Shown: positions 34,236 to 43,876, counted from the stretch's first letter. The stretch: DNA of 64,000 nt from Hyphomicrobiales bacterium (GCA_900467185.1 UBPA01000007.1:1-64000), one strand, 5' to 3'. Program-made: numbers and translations. The notes: generated by a model from the sequence alone, not told the origin.

Positions 34236-36554
34236 TCAGACCGAGTCGGGAATGCGCACGGAGATGATCGTGCCGACATTCTCGGCCGAATGGATCTTCA
34301 TCCGCCCGCCATGCAGCGTGGTCAGGGACCGGGAGATGGCAAGTCCGAGGCCCGAGCCGCCCTTGCTCTTGGCGTACTGGCTCTGAACCTGCTCGAAGGG
34401 AAGGCCGATCTTGCGCATGGCGGAGCGGGGAATGCCGATGCCGGTATCGGCGATCGTCAGCATGACCGCGCCGGAGACCTTGCGCGCCCGGAGCGAGATG
34501 CGGCCGCCTTCGTTGGTGAACTTCACGGCGTTCGACAGCAGATTGAGCAGCACCTGCTTCATCGCCCGGCGGTCGGCGACCATCGTCAGACCCGAGGAGA
34601 CCTGATGGATGACGCTGATGTTCTTCTGCGTGGCGGGGATGGTGGTGAGGCGCAGGGTTTCCTCGATCAGGGGCGCAAGGTCGATCCGCTCGCGGTCGAT
34701 CCGCATCTGCCCGGCCTCGATCTTCGACATATCGAGAATATCGTTGATGACGTTGAGGAGATGCTTGCCGCTGTCGTGGATGTCGAGGGCGTATTCGCCG
34801 TATTTATCGGAGCCGAGCGGACCGAACATGCGGTGCTTCAGGATCTCCGAGAAGCCGAGGATGGCGTTCAGCGGTGTGCGCAGCTCGTGGCTCATATTGG
34901 CGAGGAACTCGGACTTCGCCCGGTTGGCCGCTTCGGCGCGCTGCTTCTCTGCCAGATAGTTGGCGTTGGCGATCGACAGTTCGGACTTCTGGTGTTCCAG
35001 CGTCATGCGCGACGTCGAGAGATCGCCGATGGTCGCCATCAGCCGGCGTTCGGATTCGCGCAGGCGGACCTGATGGCGCTTGAGGAGGGTGATGTCGGTG
35101 CCGACGGAAACGAGGCCACCATCGCGCGTCCGGCGATCGTTGATCTGCAGCCAGCGTTGGTCGGCCAACTGGACTTCCGACGTTGAGGAATGATTGGCGC
35201 GATCCGGATCGGCGATCCGTCGCTCGATGATCGGGCGGGCGGAGGCGGCATTGACGGCCGAGCGCTCGGTGCCGGGCACGAGCACGCTGTCGGGGAGCTG
35301 GTAGGCCTGCTGGTAGTGCGTGTTGCACATGACCAGCCGGTCGTGCTTGTCCCAGAGCACGAAGGCTTCCGAGGTACATTCGATCGCATCCGCCAGCCGC
35401 TGGTCGGCCTCGGCGTAGCGCTGGGCGAGGCGGTGCTGCTCGGTGACGTCCATGGCAATGCCGATGAGGTGCACGCGGTCGCCGCTGGTGCGGATGACCT
35501 GCGCACGGGCACGTAGCCAGACGTAATGCCCGTCCGCATGGCGCATGCGGAACACATGGTCGATGTGGCGGATGTCGCCGCGGGCGATGGAGCGTGCGAC
35601 CTTGTAGAGGCCGGTATCGTCGGGATGCATCAGCCGCGCGGCATCGCCGAAGGAGAGAACGCTGCCCTGCGGCGTCATGCCCAGCATTTCATACATGGAG
35701 CGCGACCAGAACAGCCGCCGGTTCGGCATGTCGAAATCCCACAGGCCGCACCGGCCGCGCGACAGCGCGGTCTCGACGCGCAGGTTCGACTCGGCAAAGA
35801 TCTGATCGGCATCCCGCGCGCGCTTGGCCTGGATGTAATAGGCGTAGAGCACGACGAGCAGGATCGCGGAAATGCCGGCAAACAGCGTGACGTTCAGCGA
35901 AACTTCGTCGCGCCAGAGCCGGTCCATATGCGCAAGCGGCGTCGCGACCATCAGCGTGCCCGCCTTTTCGCCCACCTGCATCAAGGCAACGAGGTACTCG
36001 TCTCCACCGATGAAGGCGTTCATGACGGTGGAACGCTCGCCGAAGTACTGGAAGGCGGCGATCTCCGGCGAGATGGCCGACAGCGCCCGACCGGTAAAGA
36101 GCTTGCCCTCCGAGGAGGACGCGAAGATGCGTCCGTCATTGCGCACCGCAAGCGCGAAGGCGCCGGGTTCGAGCATGTCAGGGGAGAGGAGGTCGTTCAG
36201 CGTCTGCTCGACCGGCGCGCGTTCGGCCTGGTCGAAGAGGAGATGCGCCTGCGGGGCGAGGGTGGCTTCGGCGGCCGTCGCCGCCATCACGGTCGTCTGG
36301 CGGGCGCTGTTTTCCATGCGCGCATATTCGTTGACGATGCCGCTGATGCGCGAAATGGCAACCACGATGAGGAATGCCGTGATGAGCACCGGGATGGAGC
36401 GCTTGAGGAGCGGCTCCGCCTTGTTCAGCCGGAGGGAGGCCGGTGCGGCAAGGCTGCGCACACGCCGCAGGAAACCCTGCTCGAGCCCCGCAAGGCCCGG
36501 GAATCGTGGACGCAGCCGATCCCCGGCCGCGCGCATCTGCTGCGCTTCCGCCAT
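34236..36554 (-). CDS. pleC: PAS-domain hybrid-free sensor histidine kinase, PleC-like
   Basis: A 772-residue membrane kinase of the PleC/DivJ/PdhS group, which acts on DivK-type regulators in the cell-cycle pathway leading to CtrA. Order: transmembrane helix (about 32-52), periplasmic sensor region, second helix (about 225-245), two PAS domains (WDFDMPNRRLFWSRSMYEML; TSEAFVLWDKHDRLVMCNTH), a coiled linker, His556 in LANMSHELRTPLNAILGF, and ATPase motifs NLLSNAVKFTNEGG and GGSGLGLAISRSL. SDKYGEYALDIHDSGKHLL is typical of the group. The PleC name rests on architecture and on recalled glnE-pepN synteny with S. meliloti. ATG 36554 is chosen; TTG 36614 is upstream. Confidence 0.72.
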   Translation of the reverse strand: MAEAQQMRAAGDRLRPRFPGLAGLEQGFLRRVRSLAAPASLRLNKAEPLLKRSIPVLITAFLIVVAISRISGIVNEYARMENSARQTTVMAATAAEATLAPQAHLLFDQAERAPVEQTLNDLLSPDMLEPGAFALAVRNDGRIFASSSEGKLFTGRALSAISPEIAAFQYFGERSTVMNAFIGGDEYLVALMQVGEKAGTLMVATPLAHMDRLWRDEVSLNVTLFAGISAILLVVLYAYYIQAKRARDADQIFAESNLRVETALSRGRCGLWDFDMPNRRLFWSRSMYEMLGMTPQGSVLSFGDAARLMHPDDTGLYKVARSIARGDIRHIDHVFRMRHADGHYVWLRARAQVIRTSGDRVHLIGIAMDVTEQHRLAQRYAEADQRLADAIECTSEAFVLWDKHDRLVMCNTHYQQAYQLPDSVLVPGTERSAVNAASARPIIERRIADPDRANHSSTSEVQLADQRWLQINDRRTRDGGLVSVGTDITLLKRHQVRLRESERRLMATIGDLSTSRMTLEHQKSELSIANANYLAEKQRAEAANRAKSEFLANMSHELRTPLNAILGFSEILKHRMFGPLGSDKYGEYALDIHDSGKHLLNVINDILDMSKIEAGQMRIDRERIDLAPLIEETLRLTTIPATQKNISVIHQVSSGLTMVADRRAMKQVLLNLLSNAVKFTNEGGRISLRARKVSGAVMLTIADTGIGIPRSAMRKIGLPFEQVQSQYAKSKGGSGLGLAISRSLTTLHGGRMKIHSAENVGTIISVRIPDSV

Positions 36555-36753
36555 CTTCGTCAAATCTTTGAACCTCGCTTGATTCGACGCGCCGCTCGCC
36601 CGAATCTGGCTCAATGAATCAATTCGGATTCTTCTTGTCCAGCGAAAAGGGTAACGGGACGTTAACCAGTTCTCACTGGTGCGAATTCGCAGCTTGCCGT
36701 GCCGCGAACCCGATTTTCAACGTAAGTCGCTGAAAGGAATCAAGAATTTAACG

Positions 36754-36776
36754 GGGCTGATCGCGCGGATCAGCCC
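36754..36776 (-). terminator. Stem-loop at the end of pepN
   Basis: GGGCTGATC and GATCAGCCC form a perfect 9-bp stem with a 5-base loop that includes the pepN stop codon. The downstream minus-strand sequence GTTAAATTCTT is only partly T-rich, so termination is probable, not certain. Confidence 0.5.
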
Positions 36777-39418
36777 TTGAGCGTGCGTTCCACGATGTCG
36801 CTGACATCAGGCGAAAGTTTCGCGCCAGCTGCGATTTCGCCGAGCGCCGCACGGGCATGCTCGGCACGCCCGGCTTCCAGCGAACGCCAGGACCGCATCG
36901 AGGTCAGGATGCGGGCGGCAAGCTGCGGGTTGCGCGGGTCAATGTCGAGGATCTGGCGTGCGAGGAACCGGTAGCTCTTGCCGTCCGCCCGGTTGAAGCC
37001 GGTGGGGTTGGAAAAGGCGAAGGTGCCGACGAGCGCGCGGACACGGTTGGGGTTGAGGCCGTTGAAGAGGGGATGCCCCATCAGGGCCTCGACGCGCTCC
37101 AGCGTCGCGGCACCCGGAATGGTCGCCTGGACGGTGAACCATTTGTCGAGAACGAGCGCATTGTCGGCAAACCGCGTCTGGAAGCTTTCGAGCGCCGCTG
37201 CGGCCTCCGGCGTGTCCGGGAAACGGTGGACGAGAATGGTGAGCGCCTGGCTGAGATCGGTCATGTTGTCGGCGGCCGAGAAGGCTTCGACGGCGCGTGC
37301 CGGCGCGTTTTCGGCCAGAACGAGATAGGCGAGCGCGCTGTTGCGCAGCGCACGGCGGCCGGCGCTCGCGGCATCCGGGGAAAACGCTTCCGTCGAGCGC
37401 ATGGTCTCGAACAGACCGGCAAACGTCTCCCGGCCGGCCGTGGCGATCGTCGTCATGATCTCGCGTCGGGCGGCGAAGATGGCGTCCGGATCGTTGTCCC
37501 GGCCGATTTCCCGCGCGATATCCGACTCGCTCGGCAAGGCCAGCGCCTGAGCCCGGAAGGCGGGCTCCAGAGCGTCGTCGGAGACGGTCGCCATGAGTGC
37601 GTCGATGAGAGCCTGGTCGCAGACGACCGGCGTGCCGGCCCGAACGCTTGCCGTGGCCGCGACCAGCGCGTCCAGCGCCATGTCGTTCAGCGCCTGCCAG
37701 CGCGCGAAAAGATCCGTCTCGAAGCGGGCGATCCGGGCGCGGTCGGCCGAGGACTTTTCGAAATGCAGGTTGATGGGGGCGGAGAAGCCGCGGTTGAGCG
37801 ACACGACGGGACGAGAGGTGATGCCCTCGAACGTCACGCTCTGGCTGCGCTCGACGAGATGCAGCACGTCGCCGGTCACTTCCGCGCCCGAGACGCCGGA
37901 TGCGTTGAGGATCGTGCCGTCTTCGGAGATGAGCGCGAAGCGAAGCGGGATATGCATCGGCTGCTTGGTGCTCTGGCCGGGCGTCGGCGGCACGGTCTGC
38001 TCGAGCGCCAGCGTGAAGGTCTGACGGCTCGCGTCGTAGGTGCCGGACGCACTGACGAGCGGTGTGCCGGCCTGATGGTACCAGAGGGCGAACTGCGTCA
38101 GGTCCCGGCCGCTTGCCGCTTCGAAGCAGCGGACGAAATCCTCGATCGTGACGGCCTGTCCGTCATGGCGCTCGAAATAGAGATCCATACCGGCCTTGAA
38201 GAGATCGGGCCCGAGCAGGGTCGCGATCATGCCGGTGACTTCCGAGCCCTTCTCATACACGGTCGTCGTGTAGAAGTTGTTGATCTCGCGGTAGCGCGTG
38301 GGGCGGACGGGATGGGCGAGCGGCCCGCCGTCTTCAGGGAACTGCTCGGCCTTGAGATGGCGAACCTCGGCGATGCGCTTGACGGCGCGCGAGCGCTGGT
38401 CGGCGGAAAACTGATGGTCGCGATAGACCGTCAGGCCTTCCTTGAGGCAGAGCTGGAACCAGTCGCGGCAGGTGATGCGGTTGCCGGTCCAGTTGTGGAA
38501 ATATTCATGCGCGATGATCGCTTCGATATTCGCGTAGTCCTGGTCCGTCGCGGTTTCGGGGTCCGCCAGAACGTACTTGTCGTTGAAGACGTTCAGCCCC
38601 TTGTTCTCCATGGCGCCCATGTTGAAGTCGGAGACGGCGACGATCATGAAGATATCCAGATCGTATTCGCGCCCGAAGACCTCCTCGTCCCAGCGCATCG
38701 AGCGCTTCAGCGCGTCCATGGCATAGGCCGCGCGCGGCTCCTTGCCGTGCTCCACATAGATCTTCAGCACGACCTCGCGGCCGGACATGGTGGTGAAGCT
38801 GTCCTCGATCACGCCGAGATCGCCGGCCACCAGCGCGAAGAGATAGCTGGGCTTGGGATGCGGATCGAACCAGGCGGCGAAGTGGCGTCCGTCGCCCATG
38901 CCGGCGCCGCCGAGGAAATTGCCGTTGGACAGAAGCAGCGGCACGGTCGCCTTGTCCGCGATGATGTTGACCGTGTAGACGGCGAGAACGTCCGGCCTGT
39001 CGGGGAAGAAGGTGATGCGGCGGAAGCCCTCGGCTTCGCACTGGGTGCAGTAGACGTCGTTCGTCCGGTAGAGGCCCATCAGCTTGGTGTTGGTCTGCGG
39101 CGACAGCTCGGTCGTGACGGTGATCTCGAAGGGCGTGCTGTCCGGCAGGCCGCGAATGGTCAGCGTCTCCCCGGTCTCGGTGTAGTCATCGGCCGCGATC
39201 GGCTCCTGGTCGAGCAGCAGGCCGGTCATCTTCAGCTCGTCGCCATCCAGCACCAGCGGGCGGTCGGCCGCCACGCCTTCGCGGCGATGGAAGATCAGAC
39301 GGGCTTCGACCTTGGTTTCCAGCGGATCAAGTTCGAAGGTCAGATCGACGCGTTCAAGCACGAAGTCCGTCGCCTGATAGTCTTCGAGGTGGATGATCTC
39401 GCCCGTGTCCGTCCGCAT
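36770..39418 (-). CDS. pepN: Aminopeptidase N (M1 metallopeptidase)
   Basis: An 882-residue cytoplasmic zinc aminopeptidase, full length for the proteobacterial PepN type. The N-terminal beta domain (HLEDYQATDFVLERVDLTFE) precedes the catalytic domain with exopeptidase motif VAVSDFNMGAMENKGLN and zinc motif IIAHEYFHNWTGNRITCRDW (HEXXH-18-E), plus the transition-state Tyr in NNFYTTTVYEKGSEV. The C-terminal part is the helical DUF3458 region. ATG at 39418 (MRTDTGEIIHL) is taken over a start eight codons upstream, since it gives the usual length. Confidence 0.97.
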   Translation of the reverse strand: MRTDTGEIIHLEDYQATDFVLERVDLTFELDPLETKVEARLIFHRREGVAADRPLVLDGDELKMTGLLLDQEPIAADDYTETGETLTIRGLPDSTPFEITVTTELSPQTNTKLMGLYRTNDVYCTQCEAEGFRRITFFPDRPDVLAVYTVNIIADKATVPLLLSNGNFLGGAGMGDGRHFAAWFDPHPKPSYLFALVAGDLGVIEDSFTTMSGREVVLKIYVEHGKEPRAAYAMDALKRSMRWDEEVFGREYDLDIFMIVAVSDFNMGAMENKGLNVFNDKYVLADPETATDQDYANIEAIIAHEYFHNWTGNRITCRDWFQLCLKEGLTVYRDHQFSADQRSRAVKRIAEVRHLKAEQFPEDGGPLAHPVRPTRYREINNFYTTTVYEKGSEVTGMIATLLGPDLFKAGMDLYFERHDGQAVTIEDFVRCFEAASGRDLTQFALWYHQAGTPLVSASGTYDASRQTFTLALEQTVPPTPGQSTKQPMHIPLRFALISEDGTILNASGVSGAEVTGDVLHLVERSQSVTFEGITSRPVVSLNRGFSAPINLHFEKSSADRARIARFETDLFARWQALNDMALDALVAATASVRAGTPVVCDQALIDALMATVSDDALEPAFRAQALALPSESDIAREIGRDNDPDAIFAARREIMTTIATAGRETFAGLFETMRSTEAFSPDAASAGRRALRNSALAYLVLAENAPARAVEAFSAADNMTDLSQALTILVHRFPDTPEAAAALESFQTRFADNALVLDKWFTVQATIPGAATLERVEALMGHPLFNGLNPNRVRALVGTFAFSNPTGFNRADGKSYRFLARQILDIDPRNPQLAARILTSMRSWRSLEAGRAEHARAALGEIAAGAKLSPDVSDIVERTLKG

Positions 39419-39779
39419 GTGTCGTTTTGCTCCCCGGGGCACTCTGTAAAGCCGACCGCGCCGATGCGATGGCCAGTGCCGATAAAAGACCTGAACAATT
39501 ACGCGGTTCGGCCTAACAAGATTTTAAGCAATAAGCCATTTTGGGACGGACTTCATCCTTTTCGAATCACTATTACCAAAACGTGCGAGGCGAGCTGCTG
39601 TCCGCCGCGCAGAATGCGTAAGCCACCGCTAGCAACGCTGCTGCGCGAACCGTTCGCCGCGCGGATATCTGTAAATTTCCGCCCCAGCCGATTCCGGTTC
39701 GGGGATTTATGCAGTAGGCTTGCGATTCTCCGCGCCGCCTCAGGCTGCCTTCCCTCCTCATGCATGCAGGACCGATCTT
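39419..39779. other. 361-base divergent intergenic region
   Basis: It separates the pepN start (minus) from the EamA exporter start (plus) and must hold both promoters. The middle (about 39515-39590) is AT-richer than the flanks. I see no gene, RNA or convincing repeat in it. Confidence 0.5.
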
Positions 39780-40718
39780 ATGGATCGCGACGAGCCCAAC
39801 CCGCTTCTGGGCATTGCTCTCAAAGTGTCTTCCGTTCTCGTTTTCGTGGCGATGTCGACCTTCATCAAGTCGGCCGGCGACGGGATCGCGACCGGTCAGA
39901 TCACCTTCTACCGCTCGGCGTTCGCGATGGTGCCGATCCTTGGATACCTCGCGATCAGAGGCGATCTCGCCACGGCCTTCCGAACGCGTGATCCGTTCGG
40001 CCACCTCGTTCGCGGCTTTATCGGCATTCTCGCCATGAGCTGCGGCTTCTATGGCCTGACGCATCTGCCGCTGCCCGAGGCCATCGCCATCGGCTATGCC
40101 ATGCCGCTTCTGGCCGTCGTCTTCGCTGCCGTGTTCCTGAAGGAGGTCGTGCGCGTCTACCGCTGGTCGGCCGTCATCGTCGGCCTCGTCGGCGTGATGA
40201 TCATCACCTATCCGCGCCTGACGCTGTTTGCCGGTGGGGGTGGCGATGCCGGTGCCGCCTATGGCGCCCTGTCGGTGCTGATCTCGGCGGCGCTCGGCGC
40301 CACGGCCATGGTGCTCGTGCGCAAGCTGGTGATGAACGAGCGGACGCACACGATCGTCCTGTATTTCTCCCTGTCCGCCTCCCTGTTCTCGCTGCTGACG
40401 CTGCCTTTCGGATGGGAGCCACTGAGCTGGCGCGCTTTCCTCTTCCTGATGGCGGCGGGTTTTTGCGGGGGTGTCGCGCAATTGCTGCTGACGCAGAGCT
40501 ATCGCTATGCCGATATGTCGACCATCGCGCCGTTCGAATATACCTCGATCGTTCTCGGACTGGTGATCGGCTACTGGCTCTTCGACGACGTGCCCACCGT
40601 CACCATGCTCATCGGGACCGCCATCGTCATCGGCGCCGGCATCTTCATTATCCTGCGCGAACATCGGCTGGGTCTGGAGCGAAAGGCCGCGCGCAAGCAC
40701 GTCACACCGCAAGGGTGA
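39780..40718 (+). CDS. EamA-family (DMT superfamily) transporter
   Basis: A 312-residue inner-membrane protein with ten predicted helices in two EamA halves. Family blocks are GQITFYRSAFAMVPILGYLA, LAMSCGFYGLTHLPLPEAIA, and in the second half GGVAQLLLTQSYRYADMST with IAPFEYTSIVLGLVIGYWLF. Probably exports a small metabolite; substrate unknown. ATG 39780 is taken because it puts the charged MDRDEPNPLLG before the first helix. Confidence 0.9.
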   Translation: MDRDEPNPLLGIALKVSSVLVFVAMSTFIKSAGDGIATGQITFYRSAFAMVPILGYLAIRGDLATAFRTRDPFGHLVRGFIGILAMSCGFYGLTHLPLPEAIAIGYAMPLLAVVFAAVFLKEVVRVYRWSAVIVGLVGVMIITYPRLTLFAGGGGDAGAAYGALSVLISAALGATAMVLVRKLVMNERTHTIVLYFSLSASLFSLLTLPFGWEPLSWRAFLFLMAAGFCGGVAQLLLTQSYRYADMSTIAPFEYTSIVLGLVIGYWLFDDVPTVTMLIGTAIVIGAGIFIILREHRLGLERKAARKHVTPQG

Positions 40719-40819
40719 CGTGGAAAAGGTGCGGGTAGGGACCGTGGGGGAGTGTGTTCGAGGCCAGCTCGATGGGGCGCCAGCAAGCGCTCTCGCGATC
40801 GGGGCGGCGCAGCCTGCTG

Positions 40820-40862
40820 AAAAAAGGCGAGACAGGCCCGCCATCATCGGAAAATGCCTGTC
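40820..40862 (-). terminator. Candidate terminator of the minus-strand small gene
   Basis: GACAGGC (40831-40837) pairs with GCCTGTC (40856-40862). On the minus strand the hairpin is followed after five bases by six T residues. It lies 78 bases past the stop of the 46-residue gene. The 18-base loop weakens the case. Confidence 0.4.
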
Positions 40863-40940
40863 CCGGTATCGGATGCAAGCGCGTTGGCTGTCACAATCCC
40901 TTGCCGACCGTGCGGCAAGGACGGCGGGACGCTGAAAACC

Positions 40941-41081
40941 TTAGCGCGGGAGCAGGCCGAAGGAACCGCGGTTGGTGTCCGACGCGGCGCGAGCATCGCG
41001 GCTCAGGTCCGAGAAGGTCTGGGAAGCACGCACGGCGATCCGGATGTCGGAAACAAGAGCGTTCAAAGCGCGGATGGCCAT
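40941..41081 (-). CDS. Unknown small protein (46 aa)
   Basis: A 46-residue basic protein starting MAIRALNALVSDIRIAVRAS, with a helical N-terminal half, SRDARAASDTNRG, and the ending SFGLLPR. ATG at 41081 is preceded by AAAGGAT, a good ribosome site. No domain or signal peptide is seen. It lies downstream of a second small gene in the same direction, 114 bases away. Function unknown; supported by the ribosome site and the hydrophobic/charged periodicity of the first 20 residues. Confidence 0.5.
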   Translation of the reverse strand: MAIRALNALVSDIRIAVRASQTFSDLSRDARAASDTNRGSFGLLPR

Positions 41082-41195
41082 GGGATGATCCTTTCGATCT
41101 CGTCCGGGACGGCTGCCCGAACAGATGTTGCGTCACATGATGTTCGCCTGCGATGAGGCAGGCCGGGTGCTGGAGGCGCGCAAGCGCGCCGTCGA

Positions 41196-41372
41196 TCAGC
41201 GCTGGATGAAGTCGGCGTAGAGGCTGGCGGGACGTACGGCGCGGGCGTAACCGGCAGCCGTCATCTGTTCGTTTGCGGCCGAGCCGAAGCCGTTGAACGA
41301 CGTGCGGAGGGCAGAGCCACTGCGACGGAGCGTTTCGAAGCCGCAATGCAGAGGGCGCGGACGGGTGTTCAT
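41196..41372 (-). CDS. Unknown small protein (58 aa)
   Basis: A 58-residue basic protein, MNTRPRPLHCGFETLRRSGS at the start, a central SFNGFGSAANEQMTAAGYAR and an aromatic end ASLYADFIQR. ATG at 41372 is preceded by AAGGAACTGACA. The upstream 100 bases are AT-rich and probably hold its promoter. No family recognised. The arrangement of two successive tiny genes on one strand resembles stress-responsive small-protein loci, but that is a guess. Confidence 0.5.
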   Translation of the reverse strand: MNTRPRPLHCGFETLRRSGSALRTSFNGFGSAANEQMTAAGYARAVRPASLYADFIQR

Positions 41373-41537
41373 TGTCAGTTCCTTAAATTCCGTTCCCCCC
41401 GTTATCCTATATTGCGCTGCACCATGATTTTCACAAGCCGCGATGCCGGGTTGCTGCCATGCGCAACTTGCATGGCTTTTTCCTTTTGCCATTCATCGTT
41501 TCTTCGCAATTGAAAAAAGCGCCGTGACGGCCGGGCG

Positions 41538-42500
41538 TCAGGAATCGCCGTCCGCGGTAAACATCTGCAGATCCTGCCAGGCGAGTCGCTTGCAGATCGG
41601 CGCGGACATCAGGTCCTGCGGATGCAGGGTGGCCAGCGCCCGGAATGTCTCGCCGCCTGTCATGATCGTACGCCAGTCGCCACGCATTTCGTGAATCGTG
41701 TCGGTGCCGCCGAAGAAGAATCGCGCCGCGAAATTGCCGAGAACCAGCACGCGCCGGGGCTTGGCGAGCGCGAACTGCCGGTCGAGGAACGGCCGGCAGA
41801 TCTCCAGCTCCCGCGCCGACGGCATGCGATTGCCGGGCGGACGCCAGGGAATGACGTTGGTGATCAGCACGCCCGACCGGTCGAGCCCGACAGCCGCCAG
41901 CATCTTGTCGAGAAGGTCGCCCTGCCGGCCGGCGAAGGGGCGGCCCTCGCGGTCGTCGTCGCCGTTCGGCCCCGGTCCGACGATCATCAGCCCGGAGGCC
42001 GGATCGCCCTCGGCAAAGACGAGGTTTCGGGCGCTGTTGCGCAGGTTGCAGCCGGTAAAGCCGTCGAGCGCGCGTTTCAGGTCGGCAAGCGTCTGCGCCG
42101 AACCGGCAGCGATCCGCGCCTCGGCCACGGCCTGCTCGTCGGGGATGGCGACGCGGGTGGAGACGGGGCGTGGTGCGGGCTCGGCCTTGCCCCGCGTCTG
42201 CGGCTTGTCGGCAGCGGGCGGTTTGGCACGGCCGGTCGCTTCATTTTTGGGCGCTGGTGCCCCATAGCTTTGCGCGTTCTGCAGGGCTCCGGCCGTGCTC
42301 CCGTCGCGGGGGCCGGATCCGGCCGCGCCGCGCGCCGTCTGGCTCGCGGCAAAGGCGGCAATCCTGTCGATCGGATCGTCTTCCAGCAGCCACTCCACCC
42401 CCGAATCCGCATGGAAATGCAGAAGTGCCGCCAGCTCGTGCGGCGTCATCGCATCCAGGGTCGGTCCGTCGGAAAACCGTGTCTCGTCGGGGGAGGTCAT
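41538..42500 (-). CDS. Uracil-DNA glycosylase, family 4/5-like
   Basis: A 320-residue DNA repair enzyme that removes uracil. Residues 1-125 are an Ala/Pro-rich, probably disordered extension; the UDG domain follows. Motifs are FTGCNLRNSARNLVFAEGD, the active-site loop GPGPNGDDDREGRPFAGRQG, LITNVIPWRPPGNRMP, and the DNA-intercalation motif ATLHPQDLMSAPICKRLAW. In most family 4 enzymes the first loop reads GEAPG, so GPGPN is unusual, and only one Cys is present where CxxC is common. The Fe-S cluster may be altered or absent. Confidence 0.85.
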   Translation of the reverse strand: MTSPDETRFSDGPTLDAMTPHELAALLHFHADSGVEWLLEDDPIDRIAAFAASQTARGAAGSGPRDGSTAGALQNAQSYGAPAPKNEATGRAKPPAADKPQTRGKAEPAPRPVSTRVAIPDEQAVAEARIAAGSAQTLADLKRALDGFTGCNLRNSARNLVFAEGDPASGLMIVGPGPNGDDDREGRPFAGRQGDLLDKMLAAVGLDRSGVLITNVIPWRPPGNRMPSARELEICRPFLDRQFALAKPRRVLVLGNFAARFFFGGTDTIHEMRGDWRTIMTGGETFRALATLHPQDLMSAPICKRLAWQDLQMFTADGDS

Positions 42501-42577
42501 GGCAGAAGGTTTACAGAAGCGCCGCCGCGCATGAAAGCGGCAAATGCCGCGAAGGCGTCCGTGTCACGCACCAGGCG

Positions 42578-43876
42578 TCAGTTCGCCTCCGCTGTCCACA
42601 GGTCGATGTCGTCCCGCGCGCCGATGAGCGCGAGACCATGGGCGATGGAGAGGAGTTCGCCGCCGCTCTCGATGCGTCCGCCTTCGAACCGCCGCTCGAA
42701 CATGCGCCGCACGGCTGGCACGAAAGAGGTGCCGCCGGTGAGAAACACCTTGTCCACCGCACCGGGGGCCGTATTCGTCTTCTCCAGCACCTCGTCCAGC
42801 GCACTCTCGATCCGTCCGAGTTCCGGCGCGATCCACTGCTCGAAATCGGCGCGGCGCACGATCTTGCGGCTGCGCTCGCCGAGCGGGGCGAAGAAGAACT
42901 CCGTCTCCTCCTCCGCCGAAAGCCGCATCTTGGCCGCGGAGACGGCCTGATACAGCGGATAGCCCTCGTCATGTTCGATCAGGTCGATGAAGGCTTCCAG
43001 CTTTTCCGGCTCCAGCGAGGAGCGCACGAGCTGCTTCAGATCCGCGAAGTCCTTGAGCGTCTTGAAGATCGACAGCTGGTTCCACCGCCCGAAATTCGCG
43101 TAGTAGCCGGAGGGGACGTCGAGCACCTTGTCGAACGAGCGGAACTGGGTGCCCTTGCCGATCAGCGGCGAGACGAGGTTGTCGATGATGCGGAAGTCGA
43201 AATGATCGCCCGCCACGCCGACGCCGGAATGGCCGATCGGCGTTGCCGACAGCACGCCGGCATGGGTCTCGAAGCGGATCAGCGAATAGTCGGTCGTGCC
43301 GCCGCCGAAATCCGCGACCAGCACCGTCGCATCCTGTTTCAGCGTCTGCGCGAAGTAGAAGGCGGCGGCCACCGGCTCGTAGACATAGCGGATATCCGAG
43401 AAGCCGAAGGTGCCGAGCGCTGTCTGGTAGCGCTCCAGCGCCAGGGCGTCGTCCGGGTTCGCGCCGGCATAGCGCACCGGCCGCCCGACGACGATGCGGG
43501 TGCCCTCGACCGGCCAGGCGTCGCCGGCATAGTCCTTCAGACGTGCGACGAATGCGCGCATCAGATCTTCGAATCCATTCCGCCGTGCGAAGATCAGCGT
43601 TCCCTGGAAAAGCGGGCTGGCGGCGAAAGTCTTGATCGACTGCAGGAAGCGCGCGTCGCCCGGATTGTCGATGAAGGTGCGGATCGCGGCCTGTCCCGCC
43701 TCGATCTGCAGAGCCTGCGCGCCGAGGTCCGGATGCTTCATGAACGACAGGGCGGTGCGCATCGTGTCGTATCGTCCGGCGGGGCTGTCGAAGTCGATTG
43801 CCCGTGTTTTTCCGTGCTCGACGGCGGCCAGAACGGAGTTCGTGGTGCCGAAGTCAAAGCCGAGCGACTGGGTCAT
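42578..43876 (-). CDS. Hsp70-family protein, YegD-like
   Basis: A 432-residue actin-fold ATPase related to E. coli YegD. Phosphate-1 loop LGFDFGTTNSVLAAV, the second phosphate motif LVADFGGGTTDYSLIRF and adenosine motif VFLTGGTSFVPAVRRMF are intact. The C-terminal peptide-binding domain of DnaK is missing, as in YegD, so it is an atypical chaperone. ATG follows AGGAGAGACAACC. The gene reads away from etfD. Confidence 0.9.
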   Translation of the reverse strand: MTQSLGFDFGTTNSVLAAVEHGKTRAIDFDSPAGRYDTMRTALSFMKHPDLGAQALQIEAGQAAIRTFIDNPGDARFLQSIKTFAASPLFQGTLIFARRNGFEDLMRAFVARLKDYAGDAWPVEGTRIVVGRPVRYAGANPDDALALERYQTALGTFGFSDIRYVYEPVAAAFYFAQTLKQDATVLVADFGGGTTDYSLIRFETHAGVLSATPIGHSGVGVAGDHFDFRIIDNLVSPLIGKGTQFRSFDKVLDVPSGYYANFGRWNQLSIFKTLKDFADLKQLVRSSLEPEKLEAFIDLIEHDEGYPLYQAVSAAKMRLSAEEETEFFFAPLGERSRKIVRRADFEQWIAPELGRIESALDEVLEKTNTAPGAVDKVFLTGGTSFVPAVRRMFERRFEGGRIESGGELLSIAHGLALIGARDDIDLWTAEAN

